Origin: a virus
Length of the DNA stretch: 40,780 bases
Virus record (IMG/VR): IMGVR_UViG_3300047355_000078
Coordinates: 1-40,780 of that record
Reading direction: 5' to 3' (one strand)
Shown here one piece after another: positions 1 to 4,816 of the stretch. Both the position numbers and the translations under genes were made by a program. The stretch's first letter is position 1; every line of letters begins with the position of its first letter. The notes under the pieces were generated by a model. The model did no database searches. It had not been told where the DNA came from and saw only the letters and a program-made list of their open reading frames with translations.

Positions 1-237
1 GAACTCCTTTCTAAGTCAGAGCGCGCCTACGCGTCTTACTGGATCGCACGTGCAGAGCACTGGGCAGGCGCGGCCGAGGATGCTAGGGAGTTCACATACC
101 AAGCGGCGGCACTGTCGGAACTGCGAGCGCGTGAGCACGAAGCCGAGGTCGAGCACTGTGCCACCAAAGCCGAGATCGCGTTTGATCGGTCAAACTACCA
201 CCGCGCTGAAGCCGAGCAACTGCGCGGCGAGGAGTAA
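1..237 (+). CDS. C-terminal fragment of an Ala/Glu-rich protein
   Basis: Reading frame 1 is open from the first base to a TAA at 235-237, giving the last 78 residues of a gene that begins left of the window. The fragment is rich in Ala, Glu and Arg, with long stretches lacking Pro and Gly, and is probably helical or coiled-coil. I recognise no family. It is followed directly by two GC-rich UUCG hairpins, the second with a U-tract, so it is the last gene of its transcription unit. The overlapping frame that starts at 50 is a shadow: this frame runs into the terminator naturally and has the more protein-like composition. Confidence 0.75.
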   Translation, partial: ELLSKSERAYASYWIARAEHWAGAAEDAREFTYQAAALSELRAREHEAEVEHCATKAEIAFDRSNYHRAEAEQLRGEE

Positions 238-270
238 ATTCACCTAGGGGCTTCGGCCCCACTTTGCGCA

Positions 271-292
271 GGGGGCTTCGGCCCCCTTTTTT
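271..292 (+). terminator. rho-independent terminator (UUCG hairpin)
   Basis: A perfect 6-bp stem GGGGGC/GCCCCC with a TTCG tetraloop is followed by six T. A second hairpin, GGGG-CTTCGG-CCCC at 247-260, lies just upstream but has no long U-tract. Together they end the gene entering from the left edge. Confidence 0.92.
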
Positions 293-310
293 GTGCGTGG
301 CGTCTGGCTA

Positions 311-320
311 TGATAGTAGT
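311..320 (-). repeat. CTACTATCA-family element, copy 1 (inverted)
   Basis: TGATAGTAGT is the reverse complement of ACTACTATCA. It is the only inverted member of the family. It lies 25 bp upstream of copy 2 in the leader of the 469-1068 gene. Confidence 0.6.
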
Positions 321-344
321 TGTGTGTTTTTGAGAGGAGCCTAG

Positions 345-354
345 CTACTATCAT
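345..354 (+). repeat. CTACTATCA-family element, copy 2
   Basis: CTACTATCAT lies about 20 bp upstream of a weak -10-like TATACA (374-379), where a bound protein could act on the promoter region of the 469-1068 gene. The promoter is only tentative, since no good -35 is seen. Confidence 0.6.
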
Positions 355-427
355 GTGGTTCCGTATTGCCTAGTATACATAACAGCCAGAAGATGAGACT
401 ATTCACATGTCGGAGCGGTTCCGGCTT

Positions 428-441
428 ATTCCCACGGGAAT
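428..441. promoter_or_regulatory. 14-bp palindrome, site 1 (AC variant)
   Basis: ATTCCCACGGGAAT. It ends 27 bp before the ATG of the 469 gene and is followed by a TTAC tetranucleotide run and a GGAGG ribosome binding site. It is a member of the eight-site dispersed family. Confidence 0.85.
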
Positions 442-456
442 TACTTACTTACTTAC
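441..456 (+). repeat. TTAC tetranucleotide run, 4 copies
   Basis: Four TTAC units lie between palindrome site 1 and the Shine-Dalgarno of the 469 gene. The same layout recurs at 2242-2261 with five units, so copy number varies between paralogous leaders. Confidence 0.8.
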
Positions 457-468
457 TTGGAGGCTATT

Positions 469-1068
469 ATGCCTATTGAAAAAACAGCAGTGCCACAAAC
501 CACGATCAAGCCCATGGCAGAGGTCGTTCAACACATTACAAAGGCGCGAAACGCTAGCGCCACGATGCTCGCATCATGTAAGGCGGCCGCGAAGGCGGCG
601 GCGCGACAGCTGGACGCTAAGCTACCGTTGAAGTCTCGCATTGATGTAGTCATGATTTGCTACGCGGAGCAGATCGACGGCGACGCGAACGTGCGGTCCA
701 ATTTCAAAGACGCGCTTACACTGTTGGCCTGCGCAGAGTCGCCGGTGTCTATCGAGGTGCGTGGTCAAGAGATACAAACCACAGCGGCGGCGGCCGTTGA
801 CCAACCCAAGCATGTCATGAAGGCGGCCGCGAAGGCGGTGCGCGATGATAACGGCATCGGCCGACGCGAGGGTGCAGGGCGTAAGTCTAAATCTGAGGCG
901 GCCGAAAATGCCACGCGGGTTTCCAGTGCGCCGCTCGATACTGGTGCGGACCAACGCGGCGCGGTTATCAATACCGTAGTCGCTAGCCTAGAAAACGCGG
1001 CATTCTTCGCGGAGTTTAAAGCTAAACTGGCGGAGGCGGGTTTCAGTATCACGCGCAAGCGCAAGTAA
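469..1068 (+). CDS. Ala-rich basic protein of unknown function, between repeat clusters
   Basis: A 199-residue protein. I chose ATG 469 because GGAGG (459-463) lies 5 nt upstream; an in-frame TTG at 457 overlaps that ribosome site and is less likely. The protein is Ala- and Lys-rich, contains two KAAAKA segments and a basic C-terminus ending RKRK. It has no recognisable domain. The gene is flanked by CTACTATCA repeats on both sides, carries palindrome site 1 in its leader, and ends at a strong terminator, so it is a monocistronic unit next to an origin-like region. A role as the DNA-binding protein for one of these repeat families is possible but is inference. The DNA appears richer in GC than the genes to the right (judged by eye). 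Confidence 0.8.
   Translation: MPIEKTAVPQTTIKPMAEVVQHITKARNASATMLASCKAAAKAAARQLDAKLPLKSRIDVVMICYAEQIDGDANVRSNFKDALTLLACAESPVSIEVRGQEIQTTAAAAVDQPKHVMKAAAKAVRDDNGIGRREGAGRKSKSEAAENATRVSSAPLDTGADQRGAVINTVVASLENAAFFAEFKAKLAEAGFSITRKRK
580..598 (+). repeat. internal 19-bp direct repeat (with 820-838)
   Basis: AAGGCGGCCGCGAAGGCGG occurs at 580-598 and again at 820-838, exactly 240 bp (80 codons) apart and in the same reading frame. It encodes KAAAKA both times. Confidence 0.8.
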
Positions 1069-1074
1069 CCACAC

Positions 1075-1098
1075 GGGGGCGCAAGCCCCCATTTTTTT
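1075..1098 (+). terminator. rho-independent terminator after the 469-1068 gene
   Basis: The stem GGGGGC/GCCCCC with loop GCAA is followed by A and seven T. It begins 7 bp after the stop codon. Confidence 0.93.
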
Positions 1099-1110
1099 GG
1101 CTCCACCTAA

Positions 1111-1120
1111 CTACTATCAT
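1111..1120 (+). repeat. CTACTATCA-family element, copy 3
   Basis: CTACTATCAT, 13 bp after the terminator U-tract and 26 bp before the tandem pair at 1146-1193. Confidence 0.6.
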
Positions 1121-1145
1121 AACCTCGAATGAGGTGCGGCGCGTG

Positions 1146-1197
1146 CCTACTATCACATGACCAAGCGCGCCTACTATCACATGACCAAGCGCGCCTA
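1146..1197 (+). repeat. tandem 24-bp repeats with CTACTATCAC cores (copies 4 and 5)
   Basis: Two perfect 24-bp units (1146-1169 and 1170-1193) each start CCTACTATCACATGACC and end AAGCGCG; a third unit breaks off after CCTA. Direct repeats of this length near a putative origin look like iterons or a protein-binding array. The phase (24 bp) is slightly more than two helical turns. Confidence 0.85.
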
Positions 1198-1209
1198 ATG
1201 ATCGACGCT

Positions 1210-1223
1210 ATTCCCGTGGGAAT
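1210..1223. promoter_or_regulatory. 14-bp palindrome, site 2 (GT variant)
   Basis: ATTCCCGTGGGAAT is the reverse complement of the AC variant. It is the only site not followed by a gene, and lies between the CTACTATCA array and the AT-rich iterons. Confidence 0.85.
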
Positions 1224-1288
1224 AAGGTCGCAGTGTGCGGCGAAATAAGCGCGTGGCTGTCATGACAGTCAACGATTCTTAGACAGCT

Positions 1289-1306
1289 AAGTCATTGATT
1301 TATAAG
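1289..1306 (-). repeat. AT-rich iteron-like repeat, inverted copy
   Basis: AAGTCATTGATTTATAAG is the exact reverse complement of the 1647-1664 copy, making an inverted pair about 340 bp apart. Confidence 0.75.
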
Positions 1307-1375
1307 GATTAGATGAAATGAGAAACCGCCAATCTAAGAATGCGTAAATATCATAACAGTGACGTAATAAAAACC

Positions 1376-1393
1376 CTTATAAATCAAGGGCTT
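1376..1393 (+). repeat. AT-rich iteron-like repeat, diverged copy
   Basis: CTTATAAATCAAGGGCTT differs from the 1647 copy at three adjacent positions and keeps the following GCG. Confidence 0.6.
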
Positions 1394-1420
1394 GCGGGGC
1401 ATAGGCGGGCAGTAAGTAAG

Positions 1421-1426
1421 TATAAT
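1421..1426 (+). promoter_or_regulatory. possible -10 element in the origin-like region
   Basis: A perfect TATAAT preceded by AGTAAGTAAG, without a recognisable -35 at 16-18 bp. If used, the transcript would run about 450 nt through untranslated DNA to the hairpin terminator at 1826-1885. Confidence 0.25.
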
Positions 1427-1604
1427 AGATAAATAGTTTATAGATTAAGATATAGAGAGGTAAAATCTGGGATTACTGGCCCTTTCAAGCCGCGCGGCGG
1501 TCTTGGTTTTCTTTGCCTCGAAACTCGCAACCTCTCTCAGAACTCGTCTAATCGTCTAAAGCTAGGAAAATCAATGAGTTACGGGATTACTAAAAAACTA
1601 AACG

Positions 1605-1622
1605 CTTACAAATCAATAACTT
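1605..1622 (+). repeat. AT-rich iteron-like repeat, near-perfect copy
   Basis: CTTACAAATCAATAACTT differs at two positions from the 1647 copy and runs directly into ATAAAATC. Confidence 0.65.
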
Positions 1623-1646
1623 ATAAAATCTAGCTTCCGTCTATTA

Positions 1647-1664
1647 CTTATAAATCAATGACTT
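1647..1664 (+). repeat. AT-rich iteron-like repeat, reference copy
   Basis: CTTATAAATCAATGACTT followed by GCGCGC. It is used here as the reference for the family. Confidence 0.7.
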
Positions 1665-1788
1665 GCGCGCATCCTTCCCCAGCAAAAACGCCCGAATTGG
1701 CAGATTTCTTTAGATTGCAGTCATAACCGCCAAAACACGTGACAGACTGATCGACGACATAATCACGTGATTGAAAAGTCCGCCACGT

Positions 1789-1817
1789 TTTACTTAGAAA
1801 GCGGAGCTTGAGATAAT
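1789..1817 (+). promoter_or_regulatory. sigma70-type promoter ahead of the plus-strand operon
   Basis: TTTACT (1789-1794), 17-bp spacer, GATAAT (1812-1817), with an extended TGA before the -10. The expected start site near 1824 is just upstream of the hairpin at 1826. The promoter at 3533-3561 shares the string TGAGATAAT. Confidence 0.5.
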
Positions 1818-1825
1818 AGTTAAGC

Positions 1826-1885
1826 GCTGGGGGAAAACCGTCAGGTGAGTTTTTTTGTTTTTTCCTCGCCTGCCCCCAGCTTTTT
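1826..1885 (+). terminator. long hairpin terminator / possible attenuator
   Basis: GCTGGGGG (1826-1833) pairs with CCCCCAGC (1873-1880). Internally CAGGTGAG (1842-1849) pairs with CTCGCCTG (1865-1872) with one G-T pair. Five T follow (1881-1885). The left arm has an unpaired 8-nt AAAACCGT bulge. Since a promoter is predicted to start transcription just before it, this may be a leader attenuator or the body of a short RNA rather than a plain gene-end terminator. Confidence 0.7.
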
Positions 1886-1906
1886 ATAGATACTTAAGGA
1901 CTAATT

Positions 1907-1920
1907 ATTCCCATGGGAAT
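1907..1920. promoter_or_regulatory. 14-bp palindrome, site 3 (AT variant)
   Basis: ATTCCCATGGGAAT. The central ATG (1913) is in frame with the downstream gene. The site lies between the hairpin terminator and the first gene of the long plus-strand block. Confidence 0.85.
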
Positions 1921-1927
1921 AGAGGAA

Positions 1928-2212
1928 ATGGTAACAACAATGCTTCTGTATAAATCAATGCCAGTGGCCGAACATTTTTTGGTTGCTTTGTTCAACGACG
2001 ATTTTAGTGACCTTGATGACAGGGATTACTACCTGCTAAAAGAGTGGTGCGAAGACCTGCCCGATACCGTGATGTTTGAAGTGGTAAAGGACGATGACAC
2101 GCTGGGTTTGCAAGAGTCGTCGCGGTACCTTAACTTTTGTGAGGACAGCGTGACCGGCACACTCGCAACCTGCGCGCTCATCAATATCTACACCCCTGTA
2201 ACTGTGCACTAG
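1928..2212 (+). CDS. small acidic protein, first gene of the plus-strand block
   Basis: About 94 residues, strongly acidic (runs such as FNDDFSDLDDRDYY), with three Cys in the C-terminal half. No family is assigned with confidence. The start is ambiguous: ATG 1913 lies inside palindrome site 3 with AAGGA 12 nt upstream; ATG 1928 has GAGGA only about 2 nt upstream; ATG 1940 has it about 14 nt upstream. I list 1928 as a compromise. An early regulatory or host-takeover role is common for small acidic first genes of phage operons, but nothing in the sequence proves it here. Confidence 0.7.
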   Translation: MVTTMLLYKSMPVAEHFLVALFNDDFSDLDDRDYYLLKEWCEDLPDTVMFEVVKDDDTLGLQESSRYLNFCEDSVTGTLATCALINIYTPVTVH

Positions 2213-2228
2213 GGACGCACAACTGACT

Positions 2229-2242
2229 ATTCCCACGGGAAT
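2229..2242. promoter_or_regulatory. 14-bp palindrome, site 4 (AC variant)
   Basis: ATTCCCACGGGAAT, in the 62-bp gap between the 1928 and 2275 genes, followed by the five-unit TTAC run. Confidence 0.85.
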
Positions 2243-2261
2243 TACTTACTTACTTACTTAC
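2242..2261 (+). repeat. TTAC tetranucleotide run, 5 copies
   Basis: Five TTAC units run directly from palindrome site 4 to the GGAGAG ribosome site of the 2275 gene. They are the counterpart of the four-unit run at 441-456. Confidence 0.8.
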
Positions 2262-2274
2262 TTGGAGAGACCCC

Positions 2275-3171
2275 ATGTCTAACTTTATTACTAGACCAAA
2301 AACCAACCCCGAGTTGTACCAGTCATTTCGCAATACGTTGCACGGCCTTGTTGGCCAAGGCGTACGCTGGGAAGACTTCTACAAGTTGGAGCAAGCTTAC
2401 GATCGCAAGACCAAAACGCCGGGTTCGTTTCTTGGACACGCGATCCGTGAACCTCTGACTATTAAACGTAGCGAAGCGCTGAGCTATGACATCTATCTTG
2501 AGTGGCTCGACTGGTATAAGCCGTTGGAGGATGGGTCATACGACCGTGCCGCATACCCACGGGCAACGCCGAAAGCCGCAACAATACTGAGTGCGAAATC
2601 GTACGATGCAACGATGGTCGAGTTGATTTACAACTTCGAGGCCAAAAAGTTTGAGGTGTGGTTCAACATACAGGAGGCGTCCACGACAACGTCTAGGCAC
2701 ATGAAAAATTTTATGTCAGCCGTTGGCTATGGCTCGCGTATGAAGTACGTGGCGGAAATTGGTGGTGTAGAAGTACCCATATATCGGTTCAGTATGGGGG
2801 AGTACGAAGACAACCTAAGCTCGCGGTCTCGGTATTCGGACGATATCGTGGGGCAGATGGATACAGCGATGAATTCGTGGCGCAAAGCGCTCAAGCGGAC
2901 GATCAAAAGAAACACGCGGCACTCCAGTGTTGGCCGGTGGGTGAAGCAAGCCCGCGACTTTGCCACACTTGCACGACGCAACATGACGTTGGACCTAGAA
3001 GAACAGCTGGCGCGCCAACGGATGATATCGCCACACACTCAGGTAGGCGCTAAGTGGATACAAGCAGTTGACAAAACCTACGACGAGGAAGCGTTTTACA
3101 ACATGGTACTTGAGTACCCAGAGGCAGAGTATAAGCGCATGCTGAATGTCTTTAGGGAGTTAGACGCGTGA
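2275..3171 (+). CDS. conserved-looking phage protein of unknown function
   Basis: 298 residues. ATG 2275 has GGAGAG (2264-2269) about 5 nt upstream. The protein is mixed alpha/beta in composition, with many aromatic residues in the middle (LEWLDWYKPLEDGSYD) and a basic segment around residues 200-230 (WRKALKRTIKRNTR). No transmembrane segment or catalytic motif is evident. It has its own palindrome and TTAC leader and is followed by two overlapping small genes, so it heads a three-gene unit with the sigma-like protein. Function unknown. Confidence 0.85.
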   Translation: MSNFITRPKTNPELYQSFRNTLHGLVGQGVRWEDFYKLEQAYDRKTKTPGSFLGHAIREPLTIKRSEALSYDIYLEWLDWYKPLEDGSYDRAAYPRATPKAATILSAKSYDATMVELIYNFEAKKFEVWFNIQEASTTTSRHMKNFMSAVGYGSRMKYVAEIGGVEVPIYRFSMGEYEDNLSSRSRYSDDIVGQMDTAMNSWRKALKRTIKRNTRHSSVGRWVKQARDFATLARRNMTLDLEEQLARQRMISPHTQVGAKWIQAVDKTYDEEAFYNMVLEYPEAEYKRMLNVFRELDA

Positions 3172-3335
3172 ACTACGGCCTATTGGAGAGAGCTGAGACT
3201 TTGTTGCGGGGGAGGTATTACCCGCACGAAGTGGTTAGTATATTGGAGGTTGAATACCCGCATCTGGACGAGTTCCAGCGAGAAGATCTACCATTACTTG
3301 TACGCAGAATAGAGGAAAAATCTGATGCCCCATGA
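3168..3335 (+). CDS. small 55-aa protein coupled to the sigma-like gene
   Basis: A GTG start (3168) overlaps the TGA of the upstream gene (GTGA), with AGGGAG about 8 nt before it, and the frame stops at TGA 3333-3335, overlapping the next gene by 11 bp. The 55-residue product is helical and charged (LLERAETLLRGRYY, then EEK near the end). It is shorter than most ORF cut-offs, but the overlaps on both sides and the ribosome site support it. Function unknown; translational coupling suggests it is made together with the 3325 protein and may partner with it. Confidence 0.6.
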   Translation: MNYGLLERAETLLRGRYYPHEVVSILEVEYPHLDEFQREDLPLLVRRIEEKSDAP

Positions 3336-3531
3336 CATCGACATAACCCACGGCAACGCAGAGGTCACGTTTCAGGAAATAGGTGATCGCGTAGGATTGT
3401 CTCGACAAGGTGCAAAACATGTGTACGACAAGGCTATACGCAAGCTGCAAGCTGATCCGAAACTACGCGCATACTGGGAAGATATGTGTAACAAAGAAGC
3501 CAATGATTTCAGGTGGGAAAAACTCGATTGA
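3325..3531 (+). CDS. sigma70 region 4-like helix-turn-helix mini-protein
   Basis: 68 residues; ATG 3325 with GAGG 9 nt upstream. Residues 14-42 read VTFQEIGDRVGLSRQGAKHV followed by YDKAIRKLQ, the pattern of sigma factor region 4.2 (two helices separated by a turn, then a basic helix). No region 2 or 3 is present, so it cannot be a full sigma factor. By analogy with region-4-only or anti-sigma-like phage proteins it could bind the -35 element or the RNA polymerase beta flap and redirect transcription, possibly at the promoter that starts 2 bp after its stop codon. The fold call is reasonably firm; the role is inference. Confidence 0.8.
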   Translation: MPHDIDITHGNAEVTFQEIGDRVGLSRQGAKHVYDKAIRKLQADPKLRAYWEDMCNKEANDFRWEKLD

Positions 3532-3532
3532 T

Positions 3533-3561
3533 TTGTCTTAGCATCACCTGAGTGAGATAAT
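3533..3561 (+). promoter_or_regulatory. sigma70-type promoter with extended -10
   Basis: TTGTCT (3533-3538), 17-bp spacer, GATAAT (3556-3561) preceded by TGA. It would start transcription near 3568 toward the 3656 gene. Confidence 0.6.
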
Positions 3562-3569
3562 GGTCACAT

Positions 3570-3610
3570 GGCTGGGGAGACTCAGCCCACTAACTAACTA
3601 ACTAACTTTT
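3570..3610 (+). promoter_or_regulatory. leader hairpin plus ACTA repeat and T-run
   Basis: GGCTG (3570-3574) pairs with CAGCC (3583-3587), plus a G-T pair, leaving a GGAGAC loop. It is followed by four ACTA units (3589-3604) and a run of T. The hairpin is close to the predicted transcript 5' end and may be a 5'-stabilising or attenuating element. The T-run is 20 nt from the stem, so it is not a normal terminator. Confidence 0.4.
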
Positions 3611-3628
3611 TGTACTTATAAACTAACC

Positions 3629-3642
3629 ATTCCCATGGGAAT
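3629..3642. promoter_or_regulatory. 14-bp palindrome, site 5 (AT variant)
   Basis: ATTCCCATGGGAAT, 13 bp before the chosen ATG of the 3656 gene and about 60 bp downstream of the predicted transcription start. Its central ATG (3635) is again in frame with the gene. Confidence 0.85.
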
Positions 3643-3655
3643 AAGGAAAAACACT

Positions 3656-4537
3656 ATGAGCCTTAAAGAGAATGCTCTTATCGTATCGCTGTCGGTTCAA
3701 AAGCCGCAGATGACTAAAGTAGACGCAAAAGGTACCGACGCCGCAGAGCGCGCCAACAACGCGCGCCACGCTGGTGAGTATCGGAAGAACTTGTACCCGA
3801 CGCATCTAACGTCCCCCATACGGACAGTAGAAAGTGCCGCACGTTCTTACATGGAAAGTGAGACCTACCCGTGGATGCGAAGTAAATTCATACTGCCGAA
3901 CCCACGGTTCATGGAATTCATGGATACCATGGGCACGTACGAACTGAGGTATGACCAAGCTACTACTGCGTTCTTGCAAAACTGGGTCAACGTACTTGAT
4001 GAGGCGCGGAGTACGCAGGGGGATATGTTCAACGACTCAGACTACCCCGACGTGACCGAGCTACGCAGGCGCTTCAAATTCGAGGTTATTGTCGAGCCTG
4101 TCACTGACAGCACCGACTTCCGCGTGCAGATGCAGAGTGACGAGATAAGCCAACTAACCGCTCGGGCAAAAAAGCAAGCTAACGACCGCATGAATGATCT
4201 GATGGCCGAGCCGCTCAAGCGTTTGCGTACTGTGATCACTCGTCTCAACCAGACTGTATCCAAGGATGACCGCGTTACCACTGACAAACGCACTGGCCTA
4301 GTCGAGGTCAAGTCGCCGATCTTCCGTGACTCCGTTTGCGATGACATCGCACATGAGATAAGTTTGTTGTATGACTTCATGGATGTCATGCCTGCCAGCG
4401 TGTCCAAGCTTGCGTTGAATGTAGCGGGCGCTACTCCATCTCCCGACGAGCTACGTAATAGCAAAGCCGCACGGGAAAAAACCGAGGCTGATACGTCCGC
4501 ACTACTCGCGACTATCGACTCATTACTTGATGACTAA
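3656..4537 (+). CDS. DUF3150-like protein, part of the MoxR/VWA module
   Basis: 293 residues from ATG 3656, chosen because AAGGAA (3643-3648) is 7 nt upstream; the in-frame ATG 3635 inside palindrome site 5 has no ribosome site. The middle part (PWMRSKFILPNPRFMEFMD, then a helix, then GDMFNDSDYPDVTELRRRF, residues about 70-140) resembles the DUF3150-like proteins that accompany MoxR ATPases and CobT-type VWA proteins in phages and plasmids. The rest is helical, with an acidic C-terminus (SLLDD). It stands first in the set with the AAA+ ATPase at 4814 and the VWA protein at 6114, so an adaptor or substrate-recognition role is likely. The family match is from memory and should be confirmed by profile search. 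Confidence 0.75.
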   Translation: MSLKENALIVSLSVQKPQMTKVDAKGTDAAERANNARHAGEYRKNLYPTHLTSPIRTVESAARSYMESETYPWMRSKFILPNPRFMEFMDTMGTYELRYDQATTAFLQNWVNVLDEARSTQGDMFNDSDYPDVTELRRRFKFEVIVEPVTDSTDFRVQMQSDEISQLTARAKKQANDRMNDLMAEPLKRLRTVITRLNQTVSKDDRVTTDKRTGLVEVKSPIFRDSVCDDIAHEISLLYDFMDVMPASVSKLALNVAGATPSPDELRNSKAAREKTEADTSALLATIDSLLDD

Positions 4538-4546
4538 GGAGATAAT

Positions 4547-4777
4547 ATGAAAGTTATGATAACCATACGCGAGGCCATTGTGGATTCTGAAATTGCTATG
4601 CAGGCGTTTCAGCTCTTAGAAGGCAAAGTAGAATTTATAGAGAAGCAGTGGGCGCGTGACAATGATGGCCACGCATGGAAATTCACTAAAGATGTCAGTG
4701 AGTCCGACATCAGTATAAAACCCATTAACCAATCAGTGTATGCACAGGCCGTGCTTGCGCTAAATGACGACAACTAA
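4547..4777 (+). CDS. small protein of unknown function in the MoxR module
   Basis: 76 residues; ATG 4547 preceded by AAGGAG with 6 nt spacing. No recognisable motif; composition is that of a soluble mixed alpha/beta protein. Its TAA stop overlaps the first base of palindrome site 6, so gene and regulatory site are packed without spacer. Function unknown. Confidence 0.75.
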   Translation: MKVMITIREAIVDSEIAMQAFQLLEGKVEFIEKQWARDNDGHAWKFTKDVSESDISIKPINQSVYAQAVLALNDDN

Positions 4778-4816
4778 TTCCCACGGGAATAACTTAATTA
4801 CTGGAGATTTATTATG
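4773..4816 (+). repeat. 44-bp leader cassette, copy A
   Basis: Identical base for base to 6073-6116, exactly 1300 bp downstream. The unit contains the stop codon of the upstream gene (TAA), palindrome site 6, the CTGGAG ribosome site and the ATG start of the next gene. Confidence 0.95.
4777..4790. promoter_or_regulatory. 14-bp palindrome, site 6 (AC variant)
   Basis: ATTCCCACGGGAAT, overlapping the preceding stop codon and 23 bp before the MoxR ATG. Part of a 44-bp perfect repeat. Confidence 0.85.

Larger units (their letters stand above)
1099..1906. other. gene-free, origin-like region with iteron-like repeats
   Basis: About 800 bp with no convincing ORF on either strand. It contains CTACTATCA arrays, palindrome site 2, and an AT-rich 18-bp repeat with core CTTATAAATCAATGACTT at 1289-1306 (inverted), 1376-1393 (diverged 3' half), 1605-1622 (CTTACAAATCAATAACTT) and 1647-1664 (perfect); a partial copy, TATAAATCAATG, lies inside the next gene at 1949-1960. 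Three copies (1376, 1605, 1647) are clear members and two of these are followed by TTGCG. Clustered iterons, AT-richness and position ahead of the replication operon fit a replication origin, but no Rep gene is recognised. Confidence 0.55.

Noticed and set aside
50-247. 65-aa ORF at the left edge
   Set aside because: It overlaps the frame-1 coding end of the incoming gene, reads into the first terminator hairpin and is Arg/Ser-rich.
247-260. First GGGG-CTTCGG-CCCC hairpin as an independent terminator
   Set aside because: Followed by ACTTTG only; treated as part of the double hairpin ahead of 271-292.
622-1106. Antisense ORFs of 110 and 113 aa opposite the 469-1068 gene
   Set aside because: Arise from Ala/Arg-rich codon bias of the sense gene, cross the terminator or lack ribosome sites.
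1146-1197. CRISPR-like direct repeats
   Set aside because: Only two full adjacent units without spacers, and no cas genes; they look like iterons or binding sites.
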